The translations under genes were made by a program, and so were the position numbers. Under the pieces are notes generated by a model, which saw only the letters and a list, made by a program, of their open reading frames with translations, did no database searches and was not told the origin of the DNA. From Maribacter cobaltidurans (GTDB lineage Bacteria; Bacteroidota; Bacteroidia; Flavobacteriales; Flavobacteriaceae), in the NCBI RefSeq assembly GCF_002269385.1, contig NZ_CP022957.1:3215001-3279000 (forward strand): 64,000 bases of DNA, written 5' to 3'. Positions 16,222-25,207 of the stretch are shown here, one piece after another (the first letter of the stretch is position 1; every line of letters begins with the position of its first letter).

Positions 16222-16248
16222 AGTCCGTTAGAAATAGCGGACTTTTTT
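16222..16248 (+). terminator. Hairpin with U-run, probable hpf terminator, overlapping the tRNA transcription start
   Basis: AGTCCGTTA pairs with TAGCGGACT (9 bp, one G-U) around a GAAA loop, then TTTTT. Transcripts coming from hpf, 53 nt upstream, can form it. Transcripts that start at the promoter immediately upstream would begin within or at the edge of the left arm. Confidence 0.7.
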
Positions 16249-16271
16249 ATGCTGAAAAAAGTATGAAAAGT

Positions 16272-16345
16272 GCCGATGTAGCTCAGCTGGCTAGAGCAGC
16301 TGATTTGTAATCAGCAGGTCGTGGGTTCGAGTCCCTCCATCGGCT
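16272..16345 (+). tRNA. tRNA-Thr (anticodon TGT)
   Basis: Cloverleaf of 74 nt with acceptor GCCGATG/CATCGGC, anticodon stem GCTGA/TCAGC and loop TTTGTAA. T-loop TTCGAGT. The 3' CCA is not encoded. First of four clustered tRNAs before tuf. Confidence 0.97.
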
Positions 16346-16372
16346 CGTAAGTTCTTAAAATACTGGTAAATA

Positions 16373-16454
<82 letters not shown>

Positions 16455-16503
16455 CATAGTTTTGCCGAAAAGTATTTTAAATTGAAATTTTGAAAATGTA
16501 TAA

Positions 16504-16576
16504 GCGGGAGTAGCTCAGTTGGTAGAGCGTCAGCCTTCCAAGCTGAATGTCGCCGGTTCGAACCCGGTCTCCCGCT
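16504..16576 (+). tRNA. tRNA-Gly (anticodon TCC)
   Basis: 73 nt, acceptor GCGGGAG/CTCCCGC, anticodon loop CTTCCAA, T-loop TTCGAAC. Confidence 0.97.
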
Positions 16577-16596
16577 CTATTTTCTTGACTTTGTTG

Positions 16597-16634
16597 TCAT
16601 TCCTGCGAAGGCAGGAGTCTGCTACATTGCAGAT
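16597..16634 (+). repeat. REP-like double hairpin between tRNA-Gly and tRNA-Thr
   Basis: TCATTCCTGCGAAGGCAGGA contains the stem TCCTGC/GCAGGA with a GAAG loop. It is followed at once by a second stem TCTGC/GCAGA. This kind of TCATTCCTGCGAAGGCAGG sequence is a common dispersed intergenic repeat in many bacteria. I saw only one copy in the window, so its repeat status is inferred. Confidence 0.55.
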
Positions 16635-16646
16635 TCAACACTTTAC

Positions 16647-16718
16647 GCCGGTGTAGCTCAGGGGTAGAGCGTTTCCTTGGTAAGGAAGAGGTCACGAGTT
16701 CAAATCTCGTCATTGGCT
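16647..16718 (+). tRNA. tRNA-Thr (anticodon GGT)
   Basis: 72 nt, acceptor GCCGGTG/CATTGGC with two G-U pairs, anticodon loop TTGGTAA, T-loop TTCAAAT. Last tRNA before tuf, at a distance of 55 nt. Confidence 0.96.
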
Positions 16719-16773
16719 CAATTAAGGTATAAATTTGTACACTAATATAAACTAAGATTAAAATTAAATAAAC

Positions 16774-17961
16774 ATGGCAAAGGAAACTTTCGATCGTTCC
16801 AAACCGCACTTAAATATTGGTACTATTGGACACGTGGATCACGGTAAAACTACATTGACTGCTGCTATCACAGAAGTTCTGGCAAACGCAGGTCTTTCTG
16901 AAAAGAGAAGTTTCGATTCAATCGATAACGCTCCAGAAGAAAAGGAAAGAGGTATTACAATTAATACATCGCACGTTGAGTACCAAACAGCTAACCGTCA
17001 CTACGCACACGTTGACTGTCCTGGTCACGCGGATTATGTAAAAAACATGGTTACAGGTGCTGCCCAGATGGACGGTGCTATTTTGGTTGTTGCCGCTACA
17101 GATGGTCCTATGCCACAAACTCGTGAGCACATACTATTGGGCCGTCAGGTAGGTATTCCTAGAATCGTTGTTTTCTTGAACAAAGTTGACATGGTTGATG
17201 ATGAGGAGCTTTTGGAGCTTGTTGAAATGGAAGTAAGGGAATTGCTTTCTTTCTATGAGTACGACGGTGATAACGGACCTGTTATTTCTGGTTCTGCCCT
17301 AGGTGCATTGAACGGAGAACAAAAATGGGTTGATACGGTTATGGAGTTGATGGAAGCTGTTGATAACTGGATCGAATTGCCAGAAAGAGATGTTGATAAG
17401 CCGTTCTTGATGCCTGTTGAGGACGTGTTTACAATTACTGGACGTGGTACTGTTGCAACTGGTAGAATTGAAACAGGTATTGCGAACACAGGTGATGCTG
17501 TGGATATCATAGGTATGGGTGCTGAGAAATTGAGCTCTACGATTACTGGTGTTGAAATGTTCCGTAAAATATTGGATAGAGGGGAAGCTGGTGATAATGT
17601 TGGTATCTTGTTAAGAGGTATTGAAAAATCTCAAATTAGCCGTGGAATGGTTATTTGTAAGCCAGGTTCTGTTAAGCCACACGCTAAATTTGAGGCAGAA
17701 GTTTATATCTTGAAAAAAGAAGAAGGTGGTCGTCACACTCCATTCCACAATAACTACCGTCCTCAGTTCTATGTAAGAACTACTGACGTTACTGGAAATA
17801 TTTCACTTCCTTCTGGAGTTGAGATGGTAATGCCTGGGGATAACCTTACAATTACTGTTGAGTTGATTCAGCCAATCGCTCTTAGCGTTGGTCTACGTTT
17901 CGCTATCCGTGAAGGAGGCAGAACTGTAGGTGCTGGTCAGGTGACTAAGATTTTGGATTAA
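16774..17961 (+). CDS. tuf: Elongation factor Tu
   Basis: A 395-residue GTPase that delivers aminoacyl-tRNA to the ribosome. G1 is GHVDHGKT (19-26), the switch-I region contains [14 protein letters not shown]3 is DCPGH near 80-84 and G4 is NKVD near 135. Domains 2 and 3 follow ([41 protein letters not shown]) and the protein ends TKILD. Codon use is strongly biased, as for a highly expressed gene. Upstream is the tRNA-Thr/Tyr/Gly/Thr cluster, and downstream are a hairpin, tRNA-Trp and secE. A TAAATTTG box at 16730-16737 could be an internal promoter, but no -33 element was found at the right distance. Confidence 0.98.
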   Translation: MAKETFDRSKPHLNIGTIGHVDHGKTTLTAAITEVLANAGLSEKRSFDSIDNAPEEKERGITINTSHVEYQTANRHYAHVDCPGHADYVKNMVTGAAQMDGAILVVAATDGPMPQTREHILLGRQVGIPRIVVFLNKVDMVDDEELLELVEMEVRELLSFYEYDGDNGPVISGSALGALNGEQKWVDTVMELMEAVDNWIELPERDVDKPFLMPVEDVFTITGRGTVATGRIETGIANTGDAVDIIGMGAEKLSSTITGVEMFRKILDRGEAGDNVGILLRGIEKSQISRGMVICKPGSVKPHAKFEAEVYILKKEEGGRHTPFHNNYRPQFYVRTTDVTGNISLPSGVEMVMPGDNLTITVELIQPIALSVGLRFAIREGGRTVGAGQVTKILD

Positions 17962-17991
17962 TCCAATTTTTTAATGTAATATGTATTTTAA

Positions 17992-18019
17992 GGGTGTCCG
18001 TCTTTTGACGGATACCTTT
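17992..18019 (+). terminator. Hairpin between tuf and tRNA-Trp
   Basis: GGTGTCCGTC pairs with GACGGATACC (10 bp, one G-U, loop TTTT) followed by only TTT. It could be a weak terminator that lowers read-through into tRNA-Trp-secE, or an RNA-processing site. Confidence 0.5.
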
Positions 18020-18067
18020 AAATGTAAATATAAATGCGTGTCTTCTTTACAACGTAGATACGCAAAT

Positions 18068-18140
18068 ACGGGTGTAGCTCAGTTGGTAGAGCACTGGTCT
18101 CCAAAACCAGGTGTCGGGAGTTCGAGTCTCTCCTCCCGTG
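18068..18140 (+). tRNA. tRNA-Trp (anticodon CCA)
   Basis: 73 nt. Anticodon stem CTGGT/ACCAG with loop CTCCAAA, T-loop TTCGAGT, discriminator G as in bacterial tRNA-Trp. The acceptor ACGGGTG/CTCCCGT has a T-T mismatch at position 6-67. Confidence 0.95.
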
Positions 18141-18272
18141 CAGTAATAGGATTGGATTTTGTTGAGACGTGAATTTATCCGAAAGGAAATTAAAGTAAGT
18201 CTCTACTGAGTTGTCAAAAAGGGACGGTTAAAATTTTCAAATCCAAGATTTATTAAACTTAATACAGTATAA

Positions 18273-18461
18273 ATGCTTACATACATTAAAGAATCCGTTG
18301 AGGAGTTAAGGAATAACGTTACCCTTCCTTCTAAGGCTGAAGCCTCCAACCTAATGGTAATAGTTGCGGTTTTCTCAATCATTTTTGCATTGGCAACTTG
18401 GGGTGTGGATACAGTCTTTAGTAGGGTGGTTCAGCTGTATTTTGATTATGTATTAAACTAA
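18273..18461 (+). CDS. secE: Preprotein translocase subunit SecE
   Basis: A 62-residue single-span membrane protein of the SecYEG translocon. The amphipathic part YIKESVEELRNNVTLPSKAEA precedes the membrane helix at about 25-50 and ends in VQLYFDYVL. It is the short, single-TM form. It is followed by nusG, as in most bacteria. Confidence 0.95.
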   Translation: MLTYIKESVEELRNNVTLPSKAEASNLMVIVAVFSIIFALATWGVDTVFSRVVQLYFDYVLN

Positions 18462-18471
18462 TTTGAGCTCT

Positions 18472-19023
18472 ATGTCAGAAGTATTGGAAAAGAAATGGTA
18501 TGTGGTTAGGGCTGTAAGTGGTCAGGAAAACAAAATAAAGGGCTACATTGAAAGTGAGGTCGAGCGTCATGGTTTTTCTGATTATCTGGAGGAGGTTTTG
18601 GTTCCTACGGAAAAGGTGATTCAAATTAGAAACGGTAAAAAAATCAATAAGGAAAGGGTTTATTTTCCTGGTTATATTATGATAAAGGCCAATTTAGGTG
18701 GGGAAATGGTGCACATTATCCGATCTATTACCAATGTAATTGGCTTTTTGGGAGAAACTAAAGGAGGTGATCCTGTTCCATTAAGAAAATCGGAGGTCAA
18801 CCGAATGCTTGGTAAGGTGGATGAACTTGCTGTCAATACGGACAGTGTCGCCATACCATTTGTATTTGGAGAAACGGTTAAGGTAATCGATGGCCCTTTC
18901 AATGGGTTCAATGGAACCGTTGAAAAAATAAATGAAGAAAAGCGTAAGCTGGAGGTAATGGTAAAGATTTTCGGAAGAAAAACACCATTGGAATTAAGCT
19001 ATATGCAAGTAGAAAAGATTTAA
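18472..19023 (+). CDS. nusG: Transcription termination/antitermination factor NusG
   Basis: A 183-residue RNA-polymerase-binding factor. The NGN domain starts KKWYVVRAVSGQENKIKGYI and contains FPGYIMIKANL. The KOW domain near residue 125 reads ETVKVIDGPFNGFNGTVEKI. The ATG at 18472 gives MSEVLEKKWYV; an in-frame TTG nine bases earlier is a less likely start. It lies 10 nt after secE and leads into rplK. Confidence 0.95.
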   Translation: MSEVLEKKWYVVRAVSGQENKIKGYIESEVERHGFSDYLEEVLVPTEKVIQIRNGKKINKERVYFPGYIMIKANLGGEMVHIIRSITNVIGFLGETKGGDPVPLRKSEVNRMLGKVDELAVNTDSVAIPFVFGETVKVIDGPFNGFNGTVEKINEEKRKLEVMVKIFGRKTPLELSYMQVEKI

Positions 19024-19089
19024 GATAATTGTTACATATTTAAAAGTAGTGTTGCTTCCATTAACACGCTTTCAATTTAATTTTAAACA

Positions 19090-19527
19090 ATGGCAAAAGA
19101 AGTAGGTAAAGTAGTTAAACTACAAGTTAGGGGAGGTGCAGCGAATCCATCGCCACCGGTTGGACCCGCCTTAGGTGCTGCCGGTGTTAACATCATGGAG
19201 TTCTGTAAACAGTTCAATGCTCGTACACAGGACAAACAAGGTAAAGTTTTACCTGTTGTTATCACCGTTTATAAGGACAAGTCATTTGACTTTGTCGTAA
19301 AAACACCACCAGCGGCAGTTCAGCTATTGGAAGCGGCTAAGATTAAAAAAGGATCTGGCGAACCTAACAGAGTAAAATTGGGTAGTGTAACCTGGGACCA
19401 AATCAAGGCAATAGCCGAAGATAAGATGGTTGACCTTAACGCATTTACGCTAGAATCGGCAATGAGTATGATTGCGGGTACTGCGCGTTCCATGGGTATG
19501 AAGGTAGCGGGTAAAAGACCTTTTTAA
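19090..19527 (+). CDS. rplK: 50S ribosomal protein uL11
   Basis: A 145-residue protein of the GTPase-associated centre. The N-terminal domain has [21 protein letters not shown]. The C-terminal RNA-binding domain has [19 protein letters not shown] and ends in [12 protein letters not shown]. It is followed after 19 nt by rplA; L1 usually controls this pair by feedback, but I could not identify the binding site. Confidence 0.97.
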   Translation: MAKEVGKVVKLQVRGGAANPSPPVGPALGAAGVNIMEFCKQFNARTQDKQGKVLPVVITVYKDKSFDFVVKTPPAAVQLLEAAKIKKGSGEPNRVKLGSVTWDQIKAIAEDKMVDLNAFTLESAMSMIAGTARSMGMKVAGKRPF

Positions 19528-19546
19528 AATCTTAAAAAGCAATTAA

Positions 19547-20236
19547 ATGGCAAAGTTGACAAAGAAGCAAAAGGAAGCTCACTCTAAAATTGAAAAGGAT
19601 AAATTATATTCTTTGGAAGAGGCTTCTGCTTTAGTAAAAGAAATAACAAGTGCAAAGTTCGATGCATCTGTTGATATAGCGGTGCGTTTGGGCGTAGATC
19701 CACGTAAGGCGAATCAAATGGTTCGTGGAGTGGTAACATTGCCACACGGTACCGGAAAGGATGTTAAGGTTCTTGCTTTGGTAACTCCAGACAAGGAGGC
19801 CGAGGCTAAGGAAGCAGGTGCCGACTATGTTGGATTGGACGAATATTTGGATAAGATTAAAAATGGTTGGACCGATGTTGATGTTATCATCACCATGCCA
19901 AGCGTAATGGGTAAATTAGGACCCTTAGGTCGTGTTTTGGGACCAAGAGGTTTAATGCCCAATCCAAAGACAGGTACCGTAACTATGGATATAGCTAAGG
20001 CCGTGTCCGAAGTTAAGGCAGGTAAAATTGATTTCAAAGTGGATAAGACAGGTATCGTTCACGCAGCGATAGGAAAGGTTTCTTTCTCACCTGATAAAAT
20101 AGCGGGCAACGCCAAGGAGCTATTGGAGACTTTGAACAAAATGAAACCGACTGCAGCAAAGGGTGTTTATATGAAAAGTATTTACATGTCCAGCACTATG
20201 AGTCCAAGTGTTCAATTAGACCCAAAGTCAGTTTAA
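19547..20236 (+). CDS. rplA: 50S ribosomal protein uL1
   Basis: A 229-residue L1-stalk protein. Typical segments are [28 protein letters not shown]-type [37 protein letters not shown] near 124-143 and [18 protein letters not shown]. It is in the usual rplK-rplA-rplJ-rplL order with short gaps. Confidence 0.97.
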   Translation: MAKLTKKQKEAHSKIEKDKLYSLEEASALVKEITSAKFDASVDIAVRLGVDPRKANQMVRGVVTLPHGTGKDVKVLALVTPDKEAEAKEAGADYVGLDEYLDKIKNGWTDVDVIITMPSVMGKLGPLGRVLGPRGLMPNPKTGTVTMDIAKAVSEVKAGKIDFKVDKTGIVHAAIGKVSFSPDKIAGNAKELLETLNKMKPTAAKGVYMKSIYMSSTMSPSVQLDPKSV

Positions 20237-20261
20237 GCACTGCTAGTTAAAAATATCAATT

Positions 20262-20777
20262 ATGACAAGAGAAGAAAAAGCAACGGTTATACAGGATTTA
20301 ACTACGCAGTTGGGTGAGAATTCCATTATTTATCTAGCTGATATTTCTGGAATGGACGCAGGAACAACCTCAGATTTAAGGAGGGCTTGTTTCAAGGCAA
20401 ACATAAAACTAGCTGTAGTTAAGAATACATTGCTTGCAAAGGCAATGGAGGCTTCCGAAAAGGAATTCGGTGAACTTCCAGAAGTATTAAAGGGAAATAC
20501 CTCTTTAATGTTCTCTGAAGTAGGTAATGCACCTGCGAAGCTCATTAAAAATTTCAGAAAAAAATCAAACAAGCCCTTATTAAAAGGAGCCTTTGTTGAG
20601 GAAGCAGTTTACATAGGTGATGAAACTTTGGATGCTCTAGTAAGCATTAAGTCTAAAGAGGAAATGATCGGGGAAATCATTGGATTGTTACAATCCCCTG
20701 CTAAAAACGTTATTTCCGGACTTAAATCTGGTGGAGGTAAACTTGCCGGAATCCTTAAAACATTATCCGAAAAATAA
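20262..20777 (+). CDS. rplJ: 50S ribosomal protein uL10
   Basis: A 171-residue stalk base protein that anchors L7/L12 dimers through its C-terminal helix (about 140-171, KNVISGLKSGGGKLAGILKT). The N-terminal part contains DLRRACFKANIKLAVVKNTL. It starts 25 nt after rplA and is followed by rplL after 50 nt. Confidence 0.96.
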   Translation: MTREEKATVIQDLTTQLGENSIIYLADISGMDAGTTSDLRRACFKANIKLAVVKNTLLAKAMEASEKEFGELPEVLKGNTSLMFSEVGNAPAKLIKNFRKKSNKPLLKGAFVEEAVYIGDETLDALVSIKSKEEMIGEIIGLLQSPAKNVISGLKSGGGKLAGILKTLSEK

Positions 20778-20827
20778 GTACGCACTAAAAACTAAGTATA
20801 TTTTAAAATTTTATTAAACGATAGAAA

Positions 20828-21208
20828 ATGGCAGATTTAAAAGATTTCGCAGAACAATTGGTTAACCTTACGGTAAAAGAAGTAAACGAGTTAGCTGACA
20901 TATTAAAAGAAGAATACGGTATTGAGCCTGCTGCTGCTGCAGTAGCTGTTGCTGCTGGTGGTGGTGCCGCTGAAGGTGGTGAGGCCGCTGAGGAAAAATC
21001 AGAATTTGATGTAATTTTGAAATCCGCAGGTGCTTCTAAACTAGCAGTTGTTAAATTGGTTAAGGAATTAACTGGTTTAGGATTGAAAGATGCTAAGGAT
21101 ATCGTTGATAGCGCACCAAAAGCTGTTAAGGAAGGTATCGCTAAAGACGAGGCAGAAGGTATCAAAAAATCATTGGAAGAAGCAGGAGCGGAAGTTGAGC
21201 TTAAATAA
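20828..21208 (+). CDS. rplL: 50S ribosomal protein bL12 (L7/L12)
   Basis: A 126-residue stalk protein. The N-terminal dimerisation part (1-35), an Ala/Gly-rich hinge (about 36-58) and the C-terminal domain are all visible. The last carries [20 protein letters not shown] and [20 protein letters not shown], which contact translation factors. A hairpin with U-run follows the gene and may separate ribosomal from polymerase expression. Confidence 0.97.
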   Translation: MADLKDFAEQLVNLTVKEVNELADILKEEYGIEPAAAAVAVAAGGGAAEGGEAAEEKSEFDVILKSAGASKLAVVKLVKELTGLGLKDAKDIVDSAPKAVKEGIAKDEAEGIKKSLEEAGAEVELK

Positions 21209-21230
21209 TAGCTTTAACCATATTACTTTT

Positions 21231-21274
21231 GGTTTAGGTCTTTTCGCTTATTGCGGCTAGACCTAAGCCTTTTT
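21231..21274 (+). terminator. Putative partial terminator/attenuator between rplL and rpoB
   Basis: GGTTTAGGTCT pairs with AGACCTAAGCC (11 bp, one G-U) around a 17-nt loop, followed by TTTTT. It ends 66 nt before rpoB. Partial termination here would account for the lower need for RNA polymerase than for L7/L12. Confidence 0.7.
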
Positions 21275-21340
21275 ATAGAATTAGGTATATTAAGAGGTAT
21301 ACCACCCCAATAGTACTCACGATCAAAACACTGTCCGTAG

Positions 21341-24300
21341 ATGTTCACAAATCAGACTGAAAGAATAAATTTTGCATCCGCTAAGAACACTCCGCAATAT
21401 CCGGATTTCTTGGATATTCAGATTAAATCTTTTCAAGACTTTTTTCAACTTGAAACTAAATCTGATCAAAGAGGTGATGAGGGATTGTACAACACCTTCA
21501 TGGAAAACTTTCCAATTACTGATACTAGAAATCAGTTTGTACTGGAATTTTTAGATTATTTTATCGATCCGCCAAGATATTCCATCCAAGAATGTATTGA
21601 GCGTGGTCTTACTTATAGTGTTCCCTTAAAGGCTAGATTGAAATTATATTGTACCGATCCGGAACACGAAGATTTTGAAACTATCGTACAGGATGTTTAT
21701 TTAGGAACTATTCCTTACATGACTCCTAGTGGTACGTTCGTAATTAATGGGGCGGAAAGGGTTGTTGTTTCCCAGTTGCACCGTTCTCCTGGTGTTTTCT
21801 TTGGGCAATCTTTCCATGCCAATGGAACCAAGTTATATTCTGCCAGGGTAATTCCTTTTAAAGGATCTTGGATAGAATTCGCTACCGATATCAATGGTGT
21901 CATGTATGCCTATATCGATAGAAAGAAAAAATTACCCGTAACAACCTTATTTAGAGCAATTGGGTTTGAAAGGGATAAAGATATTTTGGAAATTTTTGAT
22001 CTTTCCGAGGAAGTAAAAGTTTCCAATGCCGGACTTAAGAAAGTTTTAGGTCGTAAGCTTGCCGCAAGGGTATTGAATACTTGGCATGAGGATTTCGTTG
22101 ATGAGGATACTGGTGAGGTAGTTTCCATCGAGAGAAACGAAATCGTATTAGATCGTGATACGGTTCTTGAAAAAGAGCATATTGCAGAAATTTTGGAAGC
22201 AGATGTAAAAACGATTCTATTACATAAGGAGAACAATGCACAGTCTGACTATGCCATTATCCACAATACGCTTCAAAAAGATCCAACAAACTCTGAAAAA
22301 GAGGCTGTTGAGCATATATATAGACAATTACGTAACGCTGAGCCGCCCGATGAGGAAACGGCAAGAGGCATTATTGATAAATTGTTCTTTTCTGATCAAC
22401 GTTACAACTTAGGTGAGGTTGGTCGTTATAGAATGAACAAGAAATTAGGTCTTGATATAGGGATGGACAAGCAGGTCTTGACCAAGGAAGATATCATTAC
22501 CATCATAAAATATTTAATAGAGCTTATCAATTCCAAAGCGGAGATTGATGATATTGACCACCTTTCCAACCGTCGTGTTAGGACTGTAGGGGAACAATTG
22601 TCTTCTCAATTTGGTGTTGGTCTTGCACGTATGGCAAGAACCATTCGTGAGCGTATGAACGTTCGTGATAATGAGGTATTTACCCCAATTGATTTGATCA
22701 ATGCAAAGACTTTGTCTTCTGTTATCAACTCCTTCTTTGGTACCAACCAGTTATCTCAGTTCATGGACCAAACGAATCCATTGGCGGAGATTACGCACAA
22801 AAGGAGATTATCGGCACTAGGACCTGGAGGTCTTTCAAGAGAAAGAGCAGGTTTTGAGGTACGTGACGTTCACTACACACATTATGGTCGTCTTTGTCCT
22901 ATTGAAACTCCTGAAGGTCCGAACATTGGTTTGATTTCTTCACTTTCGGTTTTTGCCAAGGTAAACCCAATGGGCTTTTTGGAAACACCGTATAGAAAGG
23001 TGGAAGATTCCAAAGTTGATTTGGAGAATTATGTCTATTTAAGTGCAGAGGAAGAAGAGGGAATGAAAATTGCCCAGGCAAACATTCCATTGAAGGAAAA
23101 TGGACAAATTGATACTGATAAGGTTATTGCAAGGGAGGAAGGCGACTTCCCGGTAGTAGATCCAGCTGAGATTCACTATACGGACGTTGCACCAAACCAG
23201 ATTGCATCTATTTCGGCATCCCTGATTCCTTTCTTGGAGCATGATGATGCGAACCGGGCCTTGATGGGATCAAACATGATGCGCCAAGCAGTTCCACTTT
23301 TAAAACCGCAATCACCAATCGTTGGTACTGGTTTGGAAAGACAAGTAGCTTCAGATTCTAGGGTATTGATTAATGCCGAGGGGGACGGAGTTATAGAATA
23401 TGTGGATTCCCAGAAAATCATCATCAAGTATGATAGAACGGACGAAGAAAGATTAATTTCTTTTGATGAAGATGAAAAAACATACTATTTGGTGAAGTTT
23501 AGAAAAACAAACCAAGGTACCAGTATCAACTTAAAGCCTATCGTTAAGAAAGGTGATAGGGTCAAGAGAGGTCAGGTATTGTGTGAGGGCTATGCAACTG
23601 AGAAAGGAGAATTGGCACTGGGTAGAAACCTTACCGTAGCGTTCATGCCTTGGAAGGGATATAACTTTGAGGATGCTATCGTGATTTCTGAAAAAGTGGT
23701 TAGAGAGGACATATTTACTTCTATCCACGTTGATGAATATTCTTTAGAGGTTAGGGATACTAAACTAGGAGCTGAAGAACTTACACATGATATTCCAAAC
23801 GTTTCGGAAGAAGCAACAAAAGATTTGGATGAAAACGGTATGATTCGTATCGGTGCGGAAGTGAAACCTGGAGACATTTTAATTGGTAAGATTACTCCAA
23901 AAGGAGAATCAGACCCTACTCCAGAGGAGAAATTGTTACGTGCTATCTTCGGTGATAAGGCCGGTGATGTGAAGGATGCTTCTTTAAAAGCTTCACCATC
24001 TCTTAGAGGTGTCGTAATAGATAAGAAGTTATTCTCCAGGTCCGTAAAGGATAAGAGGAGGCGTTCCGAAGATAAGGAGGAACTATCCAAATTGGAATTG
24101 GAATATGAAGTTAAGTTCCAAGAGTTAAAGGATATCTTGGTAGAAAAGCTATTTACTTTGGTAAATGGTAAAACTTCTCAAGGTGTATTAAATGATTTAG
24201 GTGAGGAAGTATTACCAAAAGGTAAGAAGTACACCATGAAGATGCTGAATTCTGTTGATGACTTTGCCCACTTGGTTGGTGGAAGTTGGACTACGGATGC

Positions 24301-25150
24301 AGATACCAATAATTCTGTAGCGGACTTACTTCACAATTATAAGATTAAATTGAACGACCTTCAAGGTAACCTAAGAAGGGATAAGTTTACTATTTCCGTA
24401 GGTGATGAATTGCCTGCAGGTATCATGAAATTGGCCAAAGTTTACATTGCCAAAAAACGTAAGCTTAAAGTAGGTGATAAAATGGCAGGTCGTCATGGTA
24501 ACAAGGGTATCGTTTCTAGAATAGTGCGTCAAGAGGACATGCCATTCTTGGAAGACGGAACACCAGTAGATATTGTGTTGAACCCTCTTGGTGTACCTTC
24601 CCGTATGAACATTGGTCAGATCTATGAGACCGTATTGGGTTGGGCCGGACTAAAATTGGGTAGAAAGTTTGCTACTCCGATTTTCGATGGTGCTTCTCTG
24701 GACGAAATCAATGCGTATACGGATGAAGCCGGTATCCCTAGATTTGGACATACTCATTTGTATGATGGAGGAACGGGACAACGTTTTGATCAGCCTGCTA
24801 CTGTAGGTGTTATCTATATGCTGAAACTTGGTCACATGGTAGATGACAAGATGCACGCACGTTCTATAGGACCATACTCTTTAATTACGCAACAACCATT
24901 AGGTGGTAAAGCCCAGTTTGGAGGTCAGCGATTTGGAGAAATGGAAGTTTGGGCCTTGGAGGCTTACGGTGCTTCGGCAACTTTACGTGAAATATTGACC
25001 GTGAAGTCGGATGATGTTATCGGAAGGGCTAAGACCTATGAGTCCATCGTAAAAGGTGAGACTATGCCGGAACCTGGTTTACCAGAATCTTTCAATGTAC
25101 TGATGCACGAACTTAAGGGATTAGGTTTGGATATTAGGTTGGAAGAATAA
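21341..25150 (+). CDS. rpoB: DNA-directed RNA polymerase subunit beta
   Basis: The 1269-residue catalytic beta subunit, complete. Signatures include the fork and rifampicin-pocket region [20 protein letters not shown] with [20 protein letters not shown] (about residues 466-505), followed by [14 protein letters not shown]. Further on are [37 protein letters not shown] and the C-terminal [20 protein letters not shown]. The pocket sequence looks like the drug-sensitive consensus. rpoC follows after 57 nt. Confidence 0.98.
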   Translation: MFTNQTERINFASAKNTPQYPDFLDIQIKSFQDFFQLETKSDQRGDEGLYNTFMENFPITDTRNQFVLEFLDYFIDPPRYSIQECIERGLTYSVPLKARLKLYCTDPEHEDFETIVQDVYLGTIPYMTPSGTFVINGAERVVVSQLHRSPGVFFGQSFHANGTKLYSARVIPFKGSWIEFATDINGVMYAYIDRKKKLPVTTLFRAIGFERDKDILEIFDLSEEVKVSNAGLKKVLGRKLAARVLNTWHEDFVDEDTGEVVSIERNEIVLDRDTVLEKEHIAEILEADVKTILLHKENNAQSDYAIIHNTLQKDPTNSEKEAVEHIYRQLRNAEPPDEETARGIIDKLFFSDQRYNLGEVGRYRMNKKLGLDIGMDKQVLTKEDIITIIKYLIELINSKAEIDDIDHLSNRRVRTVGEQLSSQFGVGLARMARTIRERMNVRDNEVFTPIDLINAKTLSSVINSFFGTNQLSQFMDQTNPLAEITHKRRLSALGPGGLSRERAGFEVRDVHYTHYGRLCPIETPEGPNIGLISSLSVFAKVNPMGFLETPYRKVEDSKVDLENYVYLSAEEEEGMKIAQANIPLKENGQIDTDKVIAREEGDFPVVDPAEIHYTDVAPNQIASISASLIPFLEHDDANRALMGSNMMRQAVPLLKPQSPIVGTGLERQVASDSRVLINAEGDGVIEYVDSQKIIIKYDRTDEERLISFDEDEKTYYLVKFRKTNQGTSINLKPIVKKGDRVKRGQVLCEGYATEKGELALGRNLTVAFMPWKGYNFEDAIVISEKVVREDIFTSIHVDEYSLEVRDTKLGAEELTHDIPNVSEEATKDLDENGMIRIGAEVKPGDILIGKITPKGESDPTPEEKLLRAIFGDKAGDVKDASLKASPSLRGVVIDKKLFSRSVKDKRRRSEDKEELSKLELEYEVKFQELKDILVEKLFTLVNGKTSQGVLNDLGEEVLPKGKKYTMKMLNSVDDFAHLVGGSWTTDADTNNSVADLLHNYKIKLNDLQGNLRRDKFTISVGDELPAGIMKLAKVYIAKKRKLKVGDKMAGRHGNKGIVSRIVRQEDMPFLEDGTPVDIVLNPLGVPSRMNIGQIYETVLGWAGLKLGRKFATPIFDGASLDEINAYTDEAGIPRFGHTHLYDGGTGQRFDQPATVGVIYMLKLGHMVDDKMHARSIGPYSLITQQPLGGKAQFGGQRFGEMEVWALEAYGASATLREILTVKSDDVIGRAKTYESIVKGETMPEPGLPESFNVLMHELKGLGLDIRLEE

Positions 25151-25207
25151 GCACTGGTCTTAAGAGGCTATTTTAAACACAATTAAAATCATTATCAGTA
25201 CGCTATT

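Noticed and set aside
16730..16737. TAAATTTG as a separate tuf promoter
   Set aside because: No -33 box at the right distance; kept only as a remark under tuf.
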